From Cotesia glomerata (taxonomy: Eukaryota; Arthropoda; Insecta; Hymenoptera; Braconidae): a DNA stretch of 64,000 bases. The notes below the pieces were generated by a model. It saw only the letters and a list, made by a program, of their open reading frames with translations, did no database searches and was not told the DNA's origin. The translations under genes and the position numbers were made by a program. The stretch covers positions 8,643,666-8,707,665 of the forward strand of contig NC_058164.1 in assembly GCF_020080835.1 (NCBI RefSeq), read 5' to 3'. Numbering within the stretch: the stretch's first letter is position 1; each line of letters starts with the position of its first letter. This document shows, piece after piece, positions 1 to 9,879 of the stretch.

Positions 1-265
1 GTTAGTCGCATGCAGACTCCCATAGAAGAAGCTGTCTCGTTATTGGATACGAACTTTGTCCCTTTGAAGCACATTGACGTGACCTCTTTTCCATCGAGAC
101 CCGACGACGTCTGACGATTACTACTCAGACGACTCTGACAACGAACTCGACGAGACTGGACTATTGAATTCCCTCGGGCAATACGAAAAAAATTTTGAAT
201 ATTATCGAAAAGGCAACGAATCATTTTATAATCCTCCGGATAAAAAATTGGAAATGTTTTATTGA
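1..265 (+). pseudogene. 3' end of an unidentified protein-coding region, frame broken once
   Basis: Frame 1 is open from the window edge for 37 codons and stops at TGA 112-114. From position 110 the next frame carries on as dense acidic coding-like sequence (begins SDDYYSDDSDNELDE) and stops at TGA 263-265. The two pieces read as one C-terminus of about 88 residues joined by a one-base frame change near 109-112. The tail is rich in Asp, Glu, Tyr and Asn. I do not recognise the family. The break could be a real inactivating indel, an assembly error, or two exons with an unseen boundary. A GT...CAG pair exists at 109-128, but it would make a 20-base intron, too short to be real. An AATAAA lies at 457-462. 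Upstream sequence is outside the window. Confidence 0.5.
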
Positions 266-852
266 TACTCTCCAAGTATCTTTTTAATAACTTTTCTATC
301 CATTTTTTGTTTTTTTTTTTTTTTTTTTTTTAAGAAATGTTCGATAAAATATTGTATTCCCGGAAAAAATGAGACATACATTATGCACATACGATCAATG
401 ATTTACATGTATGTTGGTCATGTCCGAGCATATACGATTATATTAACAATCTTAAAAATAAATTATTAAATTAAATATAGAAATAATACTTGAGATTAAA
501 TTTTTATTTGAATTAACTGAATTATCAAAATTTAAATCTTCCTTTGATTTTTGGGATTCAAGATTCATTTTTCTTTATATTTGTTCATGTATAGTCACAT
601 GATATTGTATGAGTTGTATTCAGAGTATGTAACCATGCATGAAATATTTTTCTCGCGGTTTTATTTTACATCTTGAAAGAATTTTGTCAAAGTCAATTTA
701 ATTAGACAAAAATTTTATTGTTTAAGGGGGATAGTCACTGCGACGAATCAAAAAAAAAAAAAAAGTTTATTTTTCATTGCTTCAAATCGAGATTTATACA
801 TTAAAAAATATTTGTAGAAAATTTGAGATAAAATTTTCCAAAATTTTCGCAG
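266..852. other. AT-rich non-coding DNA
   Basis: This contains a poly-T run at about 309-332 and an A-run at 750-764. No repeat family seen elsewhere in the window and no convincing coding signal were found. A frame is open from 735 but has no ATG and includes the A-run. Confidence 0.5.
457..462 (+). promoter_or_regulatory. candidate polyadenylation signal AATAAA
   Basis: A canonical AATAAA lies about 190 bases after the stop at 263-265, in otherwise non-coding AT-rich DNA. AATAAA is common by chance in sequence this AT-rich, so this is only a candidate 3' end for the coding fragment at the window edge. Confidence 0.3.
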
Positions 853-1007
853 TTATAGTAATTCTAGTGAGAGTCGGTAGAACGATCGTTTTCGCTGAGG
901 ACTCCGACGAAAATGTTAAATTCGCTAAAAAACAAATTGAAATAACCAATAAAATGATTAAAAAAATCATAGATACTACTGGATATAAGGGGAAAGAATC
1001 CTCATAA
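853..1007 (+). CDS. possible terminal exon of a small or secreted protein (hypothetical)
   Basis: A pyrimidine-rich stretch ending TTTTCGCAG at 844-852 resembles a 3' splice site. It is followed by about 50 open codons ending in TAA at 1005-1007, with a canonical AATAAA 70 bases later (1077-1082). The predicted peptide has a hydrophobic stretch (VILVRV), then an acidic and lysine-rich tail starting EDSDENVKFAKKQIE and ending in GKESS. The frame is open further upstream to 735 without an ATG, so if real this must be spliced to an upstream exon. The upstream fragment at 1-265 has its own stop, so they are probably not one transcript. There is no family match I can name. Chance open frames of this size are expected in 64 kb; the splice and poly(A) context is the only reason to list it. 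Confidence 0.28.
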
Positions 1008-1076
1008 GGCCCAGGACGCGATAGTTTAATTTAAGTATGAATATTTCATGAGATACATGATTTTAGAGTAACATAT

Positions 1077-1082
1077 AATAAA
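1077..1082 (+). promoter_or_regulatory. candidate polyadenylation signal AATAAA
   Basis: AATAAA lies 70 bases after the TAA of the possible terminal exon at 853-1007. The spacing suits a short 3' UTR, but chance occurrence is likely in AT-rich DNA. Confidence 0.28.
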
Positions 1083-1734
1083 ATAGACTTAAAACTTTGA
1101 CCGGGTTTTTTTCAAATCGATGTTTTTCAAGCTGATTGCATCGATAACTCAAACAAATATCAACCGATTTTCAAAACTTTTTTTTTTGTTTAGTTTGTCT
1201 TTACATTGGCAAAGATTGTCCGTGACCGATTTTGAGAATTTTGATTTTTAAGATTTTTTAAAGCTGTTTGACTCCAAAAAAAAAAACGGCCAAAAATATA
1301 AAAAAATTTTCGATGGATCGCCATTTTTTTCAAACCAAAATAAAAAGAATCGGCTACGTGCAACGATAACCACATTCACACAGACTATAACGTAGCTAAA
1401 TTTTTTTTTTTTTTTCGGAAGACCCGTTTTCCAGATAGTGATGCGACCATAGAATGAAAATTTTTAAGTTCCCGCTATGAAAATCAATGAATGTTTTAAG
1501 CCTCATCAAAAACGATTGATTCGATCGGAGGATATCATAATTAAAAATTTTGAAAATAATTAAATATGTTTTTAACAACCACTAGATTTTCGTGTTTGAA
1601 GAGCTCAAAAAAGTATAACCATGGTTTTTTTCCGTTCTTATTTTTTCCCGAAGAGCTCAAGACTTCAGAATAGATCATTTCTCGAGTATTTTGAACTCGT
1701 ACATAGCGGGAACCCGAGTAAAAACAGAATTCCG
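1083..1734. other. AT-rich DNA with degenerate family A-like pieces
   Basis: The stretch near 1140-1180 (GATAACTCAAACAAAT, CAACCGATTTT) and the 'GAAGAGCTCAA' segments near 1598 and 1651 resemble parts of the dispersed family A element seen intact at 52205-53008. Divergence is high. No gene was seen. Confidence 0.4.
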
Positions 1735-2047
1735 CCGCAACACCGCTGCACGGCTTTTTAAGCGCCGCACCACCGCTGCACTACAGCCGTGACAATTTTG
1801 GTTATTTTATAAGTGCCGTATCACCGCCACACCACCGCCGTGACAAGTCAAGAATTTATCTATTCGCCGCACTACCGCCGCACCAGCGCCGTGACAAGTA
1901 AATAAATTTCTATTCGCCGCACCACCGCTGCACCACCGCCGCACCACAGCTGTAACGCGCCCGGGTAAAAATAAAATTATTAATTTTGACGAAAAAATAA
2001 TAAATTTCGTTCGACCGCCGCACCACCGCTGCACCACCGCCGCACCA
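1735..2047 (+). repeat. GC-rich CACCGC(C/T)GC minisatellite, left array
   Basis: Imperfect repeats of GCCGCACCACCGCTGCAC-type units occur in four or five blocks, separated by short AT-rich spacers such as CCGTGACAAGT. It is far more GC-rich than its surroundings. The array translates on both strands into low-complexity frames that I do not consider genes. The last block belongs to the inverted-repeat arm at 1960-2046. Confidence 0.75.
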
Positions 2048-2656
2048 TACCACTGTTTGATGGTATATACATTGAAATAATATATTCATTGATCATTCAA
2101 ATAGCTTAACTAAATTTTTTAAGTTAAGTATGGCTTGCAGTGCAGTTGGCAATGTTCGAGACTTCCATGCAGACAATCCAGGTTGGAATCCCATCACAGT
2201 TCAATTTTTAAAATTCTTCCAGAGTATTTCAATAGGCGTACCGCTTCTGTGCAACCCGAGGACGAAATTAAAAATCTACATCAACAATACGACTAAAAAA
2301 ATCAATAATTTCGCGGTGCTCTAGCCTGATTTAAAAAAAATTTTTTTTTTTAATATTAGGCATTCGATTAAAAGGAGGTTGATCAATAGGTCTTACATAA
2401 ATATTTCTAGTCGCATTATTTATTAATTAATTATTGCGTGATAAATTAATTATGATACCATTTTTTGTGAAATTGTAGGTATGATTTAGCATTGGTGCGG
2501 CGGTGGTGCAGCGGTAGTGCGGCGATGCTAGGGGGAGTAAATTTTTAGCGTGCGGCGTAATAGTCCGCCAAACGGCGGTCGTGCAGCGGTGGTGCGGCGG
2601 TCGAACGAAATTTATTATTTTTCCGTAAAAAATAATAATTTCATTTTTACTCGGGA
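1960..2656. mobile_element. inverted-repeat structure bounded by minisatellite arms
   Basis: The left arm (1960-2046) and the right arm (2571-2656) are reverse complements over about 85 bases. Each contains the CCGCCGCACCACCGC block followed by an AT-rich segment with ATAATAAATTTCGTTCGA and ending in CCCGRGTAAAAAT. A second inverted minisatellite block lies at 2493-2527. The 520-base interior is AT-rich with no recognisable protein. Immediately outside the right arm is a family A terminus (2655-2700). It could be a foldback element or a rearranged family A copy; no clean target duplication was found. Confidence 0.55.
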
Positions 2657-2700
2657 AGTTCCAGGGATGACCTGCAGGGTCAACCGTTTTCCAGTTTTTT
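2655..2700 (-). repeat. family A terminus only
   Basis: The segment reads GGGAAGTTCCAGGGATGACC, then CAGGGTCAACCGTTTTCC. That is the reverse complement of the family A 5' end found at 52205 and 28238. The rest of the element is absent or too diverged to see. Confidence 0.6.
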
Positions 2701-3143
2701 TATTGAGGCTAGACAAGAATGTTAATTACTTTGTAACGATTTGATATTTCTTATAAAAATTTAAAATATTTATCTTCAATGTACATTTAACAGAACAAAA
2801 AAAACTGATCCCAAAATTTCTTTATTTTCCCGATCAAAAAAATTCCCGATAATCACCTATTTTTTCGGCCGTCACAGTGGCTATCCCCGTTAAATTATAT
2901 TTTTTCGTTTATAACAACAGCCCAGTCGGAAGTACCGGGACATATACGCTTGATATTAATTACATTAAAAATTTTAATCGATAAGCTTAATAATAATTGA
3001 TCATACACTTCCAAAGGTGTCATCACGTACACCAAAGAGTAGAAAAAACATTAATTAATATAATATAATATTTACGAAGTCATGACTGCGCAGGCGGTTG
3101 ACGAAAAAGAAGAGTTTATCTCCGCGTCATTAGCAAATGCAAT
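2701..3143. other. AT-rich non-coding DNA
   Basis: No recognised repeat or coding signal was seen. Confidence 0.4.
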
Positions 3144-3419
3144 TCACGTGTCGCGATAACAAGTGCTAGGGGTGGCTACGAAACGATCTATAGAGTCAAG
3201 TGGAGCAGGGAGTCTACTACGAGTTCGGTCGGCATAGGGGATAGGTGGAGAGACAGGCGAGAAAAACGAGCAAGAATGAAAAGTCAGATTTGGAGCTTTA
3301 GCGTCGAAAAGCTCTGGGGGCTGAGAGCAGGCCGGGAAGCAGATGGAGCCAAGTTTGGAAACTAAACTGCCGGTACTCGACGTTTGTTCGTCGATCGTCA
3401 TTGTTTTTGTTGCTTAACG

Positions 3420-3705
3420 ATGAAACAATACACGAGTAGGAGATTCCCTGGAGTGTCGCCGACGGCACTTGCTCTGCTTTTTCTCTTTATCTGGGGCCAC
3501 TCACCCCCGTCTGCTGCACTCCTGTCCCTGCACTTTACAATCCTTGACCCCGTGATCGTCACGTTTTACCATTTTCAAACATCTCAACTCTACTTTAGAC
3601 AACCCTCGACATTCCATTGTGCTCATTCCTCCGAAATAAACACTATTGTTATTATAACTTATTATTTTAATCTTTTTACTTTCATTTTCATCAAATCTGG
3701 TATTC
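3420..3705 (+). CDS. possible first coding exon with signal peptide (hypothetical)
   Basis: An ATG at 3420 in fair context (AACG before it) opens a 98-codon frame. Its first 33 residues look like a signal peptide: a basic start (MKQYTSRRF), a hydrophobic core (ALALLFLFIW) and a small-residue end (PPSAA). A GTGAGT at 3706-3711 is a strong splice-donor match and lies just before the in-frame stop. The region before it (3160-3420) is purine-rich and less AT-rich, like a 5' UTR. Against it: beyond residue 40 the peptide becomes featureless and AT-driven, and no downstream exon is identifiable. I cannot name a product. Confidence 0.25.
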
Positions 3706-3950
3706 GTGAGTGATTACGGCTATATTAAAGGATATTTGTGATAAAATTACATGTATAGAATTTAATCTACGAGTTTATAAGTTAATATTTGTTCAAGTAA
3801 ATTTTTTACAGACCTCAATAATAAAATAACAATTTTTACAATAAACTAAAATAAAATATAAAATTAAACAATTAAAAAAAAAAAAACCATAACAATTGTT
3901 GAGGCACATTTTATAATAGTATTATAATAAATCATACTTTTATTTACTTA

Positions 3951-4407
3951 CATGACCTTGAAGGCCATCCCTGCAACTTCCCGCCAATTCTATACCTAAA
4001 CGCTTGAAATTGCACTTATGACGTTTTTGAGCTCTTCGAGCTCATAAATACAATTTGTGTCTTATTTTGAGCTCTCCGAGCTCAAAAAAATAGATTTTTT
4101 TCGGTTTTCATTCGTCAACGATAACTCACGAACAAATCAACCAATTTTGACCGGACTGGCGGCGATCTACGTGGTTTTTTTATGTCAAGAGCTGATTAGT
4201 TTTTGGAATTGATCGGTAAAGACGTTTAAAAGTTATTCCAAAAAAACCACATTTGAAAAAAATTTTTTTTTTAGTTATTTTGTGATTTCTCAAAATCTAC
4301 CGGTGCGAATCGTTCCAAAGTATATTCAAAATCTAAGTTCAGTCACGCCCTTTCGAATGGCACCAACTGCGATCAAATCGGTCAAGCCGTTCAAAAGTTA
4401 TGAAAGG

Positions 4408-4495
<88 letters not shown>

Positions 4496-4639
4496 TACAG
4501 ACACCATCGCGGGAATAGTCAGGGAAGCTTCCTAGGACTTCGAAACGTCGAGATTCGATGAAAACTCGATTTTCGTAAAACGGGGTGAAAATAATAACCC
4601 CGATTTTTGAAAATCTTCGATTTTCTAAGCGGGAAGTTA
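3951..4639 (+). repeat. family A dispersed element, copy 1 (internally deleted)
   Basis: It begins with GAAGGCCATCCCTGCAACTT and ends with the CTAAGCGGGAAGTT terminus. Between them are the family hallmarks: GAGCTC(T/C)(T/C)CGAGCTC palindromes (about 4028-4082), the 'CGATAACTCACGAACAAATC' block, a (CATA)n(CA)n microsatellite, and the AAACGTCGAGAT-AAACGGGGT tail. Compared with the copy at 52205-53008 it lacks part of the left-central region. There is no coding capacity, so it must be mobilised by another element if it moves. The class is unknown. Confidence 0.8.
4409..4502 (+). repeat. (CATA)n-(CA)n compound microsatellite
   Basis: About eight ATAC units run into a CA tract of about 50 bases (4440-4490), followed by GACATACAGACACC. 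It lies at the fixed internal position where all family A copies carry CA repeats. Confidence 0.9.
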
Positions 4640-4760
4640 AATTTTTTGTTAGAACTATGTGAAAGAAGTTGTGGATAGAAATTATCATGTTAGTATGAGG
4701 ATACCAAATCATATATTATGAATATTATGGTAGTAAAATATGGAGTATACCCATTTTATA

Positions 4761-4999
4761 CACTGATAAAAAAATTGACAACTCAAGAGCCAAACTCTTG
4801 AACCAAGAATTCCATTTTGAAGAAAATGATTTTCTTGAATCAAGAGAATAAATTCTTGACTCAAAAAAATTTTCTTAGACCAAGAATAATTTCTTAGCTC
4901 AAGAATTTATTCTCTTGATTCAAGAAAATCATCTTCTTCAAAATGGAATTCTTGGTTCAAGAGTTTGGCTCTTGAGTCAAGTCAATTTTTTTATCAGTG
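4761..4999. mobile_element. near-perfect foldback element with TA target duplication
   Basis: This 239-bp element starts CACTGATAAAAAAATTGAC and ends with the complement of that sequence. Almost the whole length folds back: two arms of about 110 bases differ at only a few positions. It is flanked by TA at 4759-4760 and 5000-5001. Each arm is built from short TTGACTCAAGA/TCAAGAG motifs. The termini and the TA duplication fit a Tc1/mariner-type non-autonomous element. No protein is encoded. Confidence 0.85.
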
Positions 5000-5014
5000 T
5001 ATAATAAAATAATA

Positions 5015-5400
5015 AGTAATTTATGTGTTATGTTAACAAAAATGTTTTGTTATTGTAGCAAATATTTCAGATAATAGTTCAACAAAACAGTTTAGTTGAA
5101 TTAACTAGTCGGTTTGTTGAAGCAACAAAATTATTTCGATCTGTTTATCTACATATGTTATTCTAGCAATGTTATTCTAGCTATTGCTGAAGCTTTATAA
5201 TAGTTCATTTACAAATTTTTTTAAAAAGTGAGTTAACACACAATTGTACTACTTTTAACTCAGAACTGTGCTACTTAATCGTTATTACACACGGATTGTG
5301 TTGAATGAAGGTCTGTGTAAAAAATGTCATCAATACAAATTTTCGTGTTAAATTTTATGGAAATTTTTTTACTGTGTAATTAATTGAACGTAATTAGTAC
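5015..5400. repeat. TTGTT/AACAA-rich repeat, copy 1
   Basis: It is composed of alternating short blocks such as AACAAAATNATTT and TTTGTTGNNGCAACAAA, the same style as 6413-6985 and the insertion at about 57027-57677. The degenerate short inverted repeats give many possible small hairpins. The ends are unclear. Confidence 0.45.
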
Positions 5401-5559
5401 AGCTTGTGTACTCCTAAAATTTGAAAAATTGTTCTATATTTTGAAAAGTAGTAATCGTTATTCATTATTTAGATAACTTTATACCGAAATTAAATTTTCT
5501 TCATTATTTTTTTTTATTGAATGTTAAATAATATCCTGCTTATCAACTAAAACCTCAAT

Positions 5560-6200
5560 GAACAATCTATGTCTTTGACATCACTAAGTCATTAAATCAA
5601 ATAAACCCACCCATCAGTGCAGCAATGGCCAATATTGTCTTTGACTTTGAGCTGAAAGCATCAATGTCTTTTCACCATTACAATGGCATAGATGTGGTGG
5701 TGATCAGGAGGAAAATTTTCTTCCCCTTGTCCTTGTGTTGATTTTGATTCCAGCTCCTTATTAGTGGACTTAGAAGCTCTTACCAGGATCTAAGGATCGC
5801 AGTATAAACCTTGATTCGATTAGGTCACCAGGGGAGCATTCTGATGCCCTGACGCTTAAATTGTCTGTTACTTTGTAATGAACCCGCGTGTATAGGAGTT
5901 ATTGATGTCGGACCGAAAGGACCGTGAGAATCGAGACGAGGCAGATCTCAAGTGTATGAAAGCACTCAAGACAAGACGCCAGCGGGATTTCTCATAACGA
6001 AAGTAAAGACACCGCAAAGTTACCGAGACACCTTGTGTATGGACTGTGTGAAGTGCATAGAGTGCATGAAGGGTATAAAGTGTAGTAAGTGTAGTAGGGT
6101 AAGGTAAAGTCAAGAGCTAACAGCACGCTGTAGGGCTCTTGTCGATCGTCTTTGTTATGGTCGGCGACACGCCAGGTAACTTATCATCTAATAAATTTAT
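5560..6200. other. GC-richer unique-looking island
   Basis: This is less AT-rich than its flanks. It has short open frames on both strands (for example ATG at 5905 with 31 codons, plus strand, very basic) but no convincing exon. A segment at 5637-5672 has an imperfect inverted match at 8370-8405. It may be regulatory or untranslated exon sequence; no product is inferred. Confidence 0.3.
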
Positions 6201-6412
6201 AAGCTGCTATGCGTATCCTTTAATATTTCATTTTAGCGTAGCTTTTCCTTGATTTTGTTCTGTATTTTGCTGGCGTATAAAGTTCTGGAGGATGATTGTT
6301 AATTTTTATTTTTAAAAATAACTCTGTATTTCGATGAAAAAATTTTTGGATTGGCTTGATATGGGCTGATCTGATCATATACGGCCACATTAAGTTATAT
6401 ATACTCAAATGA

Positions 6413-6985
6413 TTTTGTTAAAATAACAAATGGTGATTAATAGAATAGTTATTTTAAAAAAATGAGGCAAATTTTAATAACAAATTAATTTGTAATACTG
6501 TTAAATCAATCTGTGGTCTTGACAACAGTAATTTTATTGTTATTAAAATATCTGTTTGTTTTTACAGCAAAATTATGTCGTTACCATTACTAAGCTGACT
6601 TTATTGTCATAACAGAATTTATTTGTTGTCTTGAAAAAATCTATTTGTTCCTATAAAAAAATTTATTTGTTGCCGTTACTCTTAGATATTTCAACAAAAT
6701 GATTTTAGCTACTAATTATTTTTGTTAAACCAATAAAAATATTTGTTTTTCCGATGAAACAATTAAGTTGCTTTAAAAAACCGATTTCTTAATTCAGGTA
6801 AACTGTATTGTTGAGCTTACTAAATAATTTTGCTACAATAACAAAATGGTTTTGTTGCGATAACATATAAGTTACTTATTATAACTCATTTGCTATCATA
6901 ACATAATTTGTTATCCTAATATTAGCATAATAATTTGCTACCACAATTTGTTTTATGTAGTCCTTACAAAAATTTTAATTCAGTG
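6413..6985. repeat. TTGTT/AACAA-rich repeat, copy 2
   Basis: It is built from the same AACAAA/TTTGTT alternating blocks as 5015-5400 and 57027-57677. The right end, ATAACATAATTTGTTATCC followed by AAAATTTT...CAGTG, parallels the right end of the 57 kb insertion, so these are copies of one non-autonomous family. Confidence 0.5.
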
Positions 6986-6989
6986 ATAT

Positions 6990-7869
6990 TAGAATAAAAA
7001 ACAAATTTTCATAATTATTTGAACTTTTAAAAAATTTCTAAAATATGTGTATGGCAATTAAAATATTTTATTAAACAAAAATTGGTTTAATAGTTGATGA
7101 TAATTATGTAGAAAAACAGTAAATAATAAATTTCTTATTTTAAAAAATCAATCCATGATCTATTATCAATAGCCACTTAGATGTCCGTGAACTAGTTGGG
7201 CTGCTTAAGTTCGTGGTGCCAAATATCAATTAGAGAACATCAAAAGTACTCGATGTACCTGAAGTTAAAACGCGCTACTCCATACAAGCTCTGTCATACA
7301 GAATATCGAAGTCAATCAACAAGTTTGCAATTAAGATAGACATTATTGGTGTTTTTGCAAATAAATTAAAAAGAGTGGCTTGAAAACTAGAATTGTAATT
7401 AACTGTCGTGTTAATGCTATTATTTCCATTATTCTTATTACTATGCGAAGAAAATTAAATTATATTATCTACAATACGGAATTTTTTGAGTCAATCATCT
7501 GAGAAAGGAGTAAAAATTTCCAGTTTTAAAATTAATTAGTGTAGGAGCAGAAAAAATATTTTGCTGTAAATATTATCTCTGTTTCTACATTAGTAAAAAT
7601 ATTCGTTTTTAAGTAGTTTTAAAATGTAAGGATAAGTGGTCGTAAATTTAAGGATTAGATGAGTAACTAGTATTACTCGAAATTCTGTCACCAGATGTCA
7701 AAATATAGTTACTCCGTAAGATTGTTAAAAATGTTGTAGCCTAAGTGCGAGTGAGAAAGTAAGTGTATCAAGTATGCTGTTTAGAGATAGGAGTAAGAAG
7801 GGACCGAAAGGCCTAAGTAATTGTAGGGGATAGTTTAAGTAAGTCTAACACCATCCAGGCTAGTAAGTA
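6990..7869. other. AT-rich non-coding DNA
   Basis: No repeat family seen elsewhere in the window and no coding signal were recognised. Confidence 0.4.
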
Positions 7870-7959
7870 CCCGAGTCGAAAAAATGAACTTACATGAGCT
7901 TAAATCAATTGTTTTAGTATAGCAGTTAAGTTCATGTAAGTTAATTTTTTCAACTCGGG
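7870..7959. mobile_element. 90-bp palindromic element
   Basis: Arms of about 33 bases (CCCGAGTCGAAAAAATGAAC... and its complement) differ at about four positions. TA precedes the left end, while CA follows the right end, so a TA duplication is only half-preserved. No coding sequence. Confidence 0.65.
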
Positions 7960-8259
7960 CAGTTGTGTACTATTTTCCTTTCAAATAAAGCTATTATTAT
8001 ACTTTTTAAAATATTGCCTCGTCCTGTAATTTCTTTTAATTAATATAATATAAAAATCTATATTCTACATTAGTTTTATAATTTTGTAATTAGAAATAAG
8101 AAAATAAAAAAAAATATAACTCCCTCAAAAATTTTAAATGCTTTATTGATTACTCAAGAATAATAAAATCTGTAATCAACATGTCAACTGTCAATGTATG
8201 ATCATATACGGCTATGTATATATGGATCACTCACTTTTCCCGGGTTATTAAATCTACTA

Positions 8260-9140
8260 TTGATACATCACTCCCAACTAAGTCCTTCTATCTCTTCTCT
8301 ATCACATTTTCAGGACAAAGACTTGTGATGCGGTGACTTATCTACGATACAGTTATGAAATCGTAGTGCTGTAAAGACATTGATATTGATGGCTCAAAGT
8401 CAAAGGCGGTATTCGTCACTGCCATTAGACTTAGTTCCAAGTCAAGAGTATTGAATGAATGTCTCTGTATCGAAGGATATTGCGGTTTAGAGTCATGATG
8501 TGCTTAATATCTATTAGATATTGGAAGGTACATTAGACTTCAGGCACAAGTAATACCCAACGTAGACTGGCTGTGAAAATTAGAATTCGACTAATAGGCA
8601 CGTAGATATATGTATATGCATATATTGAGATATAAAGTGTGTACGGCATGTGGATTTGATCGATGAGATGCACGTCCGGTTGCAGGTTAATAGCAATATT
8701 GGCTGCTGCTAACTACACCCCTTGCTGTAATTTGATCCCAGGTATTAGTGTACTGAGAGATTCCGAGACCGTCGTCACAGAGGGTGCGATCTGGAGAGCT
8801 CCACTCCAGAGCTCCCAAGTATATATAATAATCAGGATAATAATGATAATGATGATAGAGCATAGGAATCCGCGACAGAACAAGCGAGGAGGAGAACGCT
8901 CTGCTCAATCGGGTCCGCTCTACCCAGCCGTGACATAATTTAACCAAATTGCCGGACAGTCAGCTACGAATACCAATCCTCGCATCTACATGGCTCTGTA
9001 TTAAACATGTAATGCTCGGTCCAGTGTCTCGACACGCACAATTTCGCCGCTCGTGTGTTATGCGCATCGGTAGGTGAGTTCAGCTCTCGTTCAGAATCGG
9101 CGATACGTGACTGCCTGGAGAAAAAGAACCCATGAACATT
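8260..9140. other. GC-richer unique-looking island
   Basis: This is less AT-rich, apparently single-copy sequence. Frames of about 90 codons exist on both strands at 8663-8947, but they are mutually overlapping and low in coding character. It contains a short TAATGATAATGATGAT run near 8840. It could be conserved non-coding or untranslated exon DNA. No function can be given. Confidence 0.3.
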
Positions 9141-9879
9141 TCGAGTTAGGAAGTGTTACATTTTTTTTTTTTTTGAGTCATTTACTTAATTACTGGATTT
9201 GAATTTTTCAATAATTTGTATATGTGATCAATAAATATTTCGCACATTATAATTTGGAAAAAAAAACTTAAATCCTTATCTAAATAGATACATATAAAAT
9301 TTTCAGTGATATAATCACTCATCAGGAAATCTTTGAAATTGTAAGTAAGAACTTGAAATCGCTGAGAACGGATATTACGAAATTCGACCATCAACAGGAA
9401 CCTTTATAGTATTGAACTGTAATTATGATAGATTCAAAGTTTCATGGCTTTTTTCCTCAAAATCTTCATTTGCAGATAAAGAAATTTTTGGACGTTGTCT
9501 TTTCTTCCTTAAATATTTTTATCTGTAGATAAAAAATTTGACTTTAAGTGTCTATTTTTTATGACACTTGTGATTTTTTTAAACATCATACATAGATTTT
9601 TTCTTCAATATTTTCATCAGCATATTAAGAAATTTTTGTTCAAAGTTCATGGCCATCTTTTTGAATATTATTATCTGCACCCGAAAGAATTTTCATTCAA
9701 GTTTTCTGATCTTTTTTCTAAATATTTTTTTAGAAATATCAAAGAATTTATATTCAATTATTATGGACTTTTAGAAAAAGCATTTTAGTAAAAAAAATAT
9801 TTCAGTCAGATTTAAAGCTTATATAGAATTGAAAATTTAATTTTTTAATACATCGAGCAAAATAGGCGGAAATCAACTA
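9141..9879. other. AT-rich DNA with loose tandem reiteration
   Basis: From about 9430 to 9780 the text reiterates phrases like TTCAAAGTTYATGGCY, TTTTTCNTNAATATTTT and ATCWGYANATWAAGAAATTT at roughly 75-base intervals. This suggests an ancient, highly diverged tandem repeat. No gene was seen. Confidence 0.35.

Noticed and set aside
1807..2037. Minus-strand frame over the CACCGC minisatellite
   Set aside because: Low-complexity translation of a GC-rich tandem repeat.
4398..4712. Open frames across the CA/CATA microsatellite (plus and minus)
   Set aside because: Tyr-Ile-His-Thr and Cys-Val repeats are translations of the microsatellite within family A; no independent coding signal.
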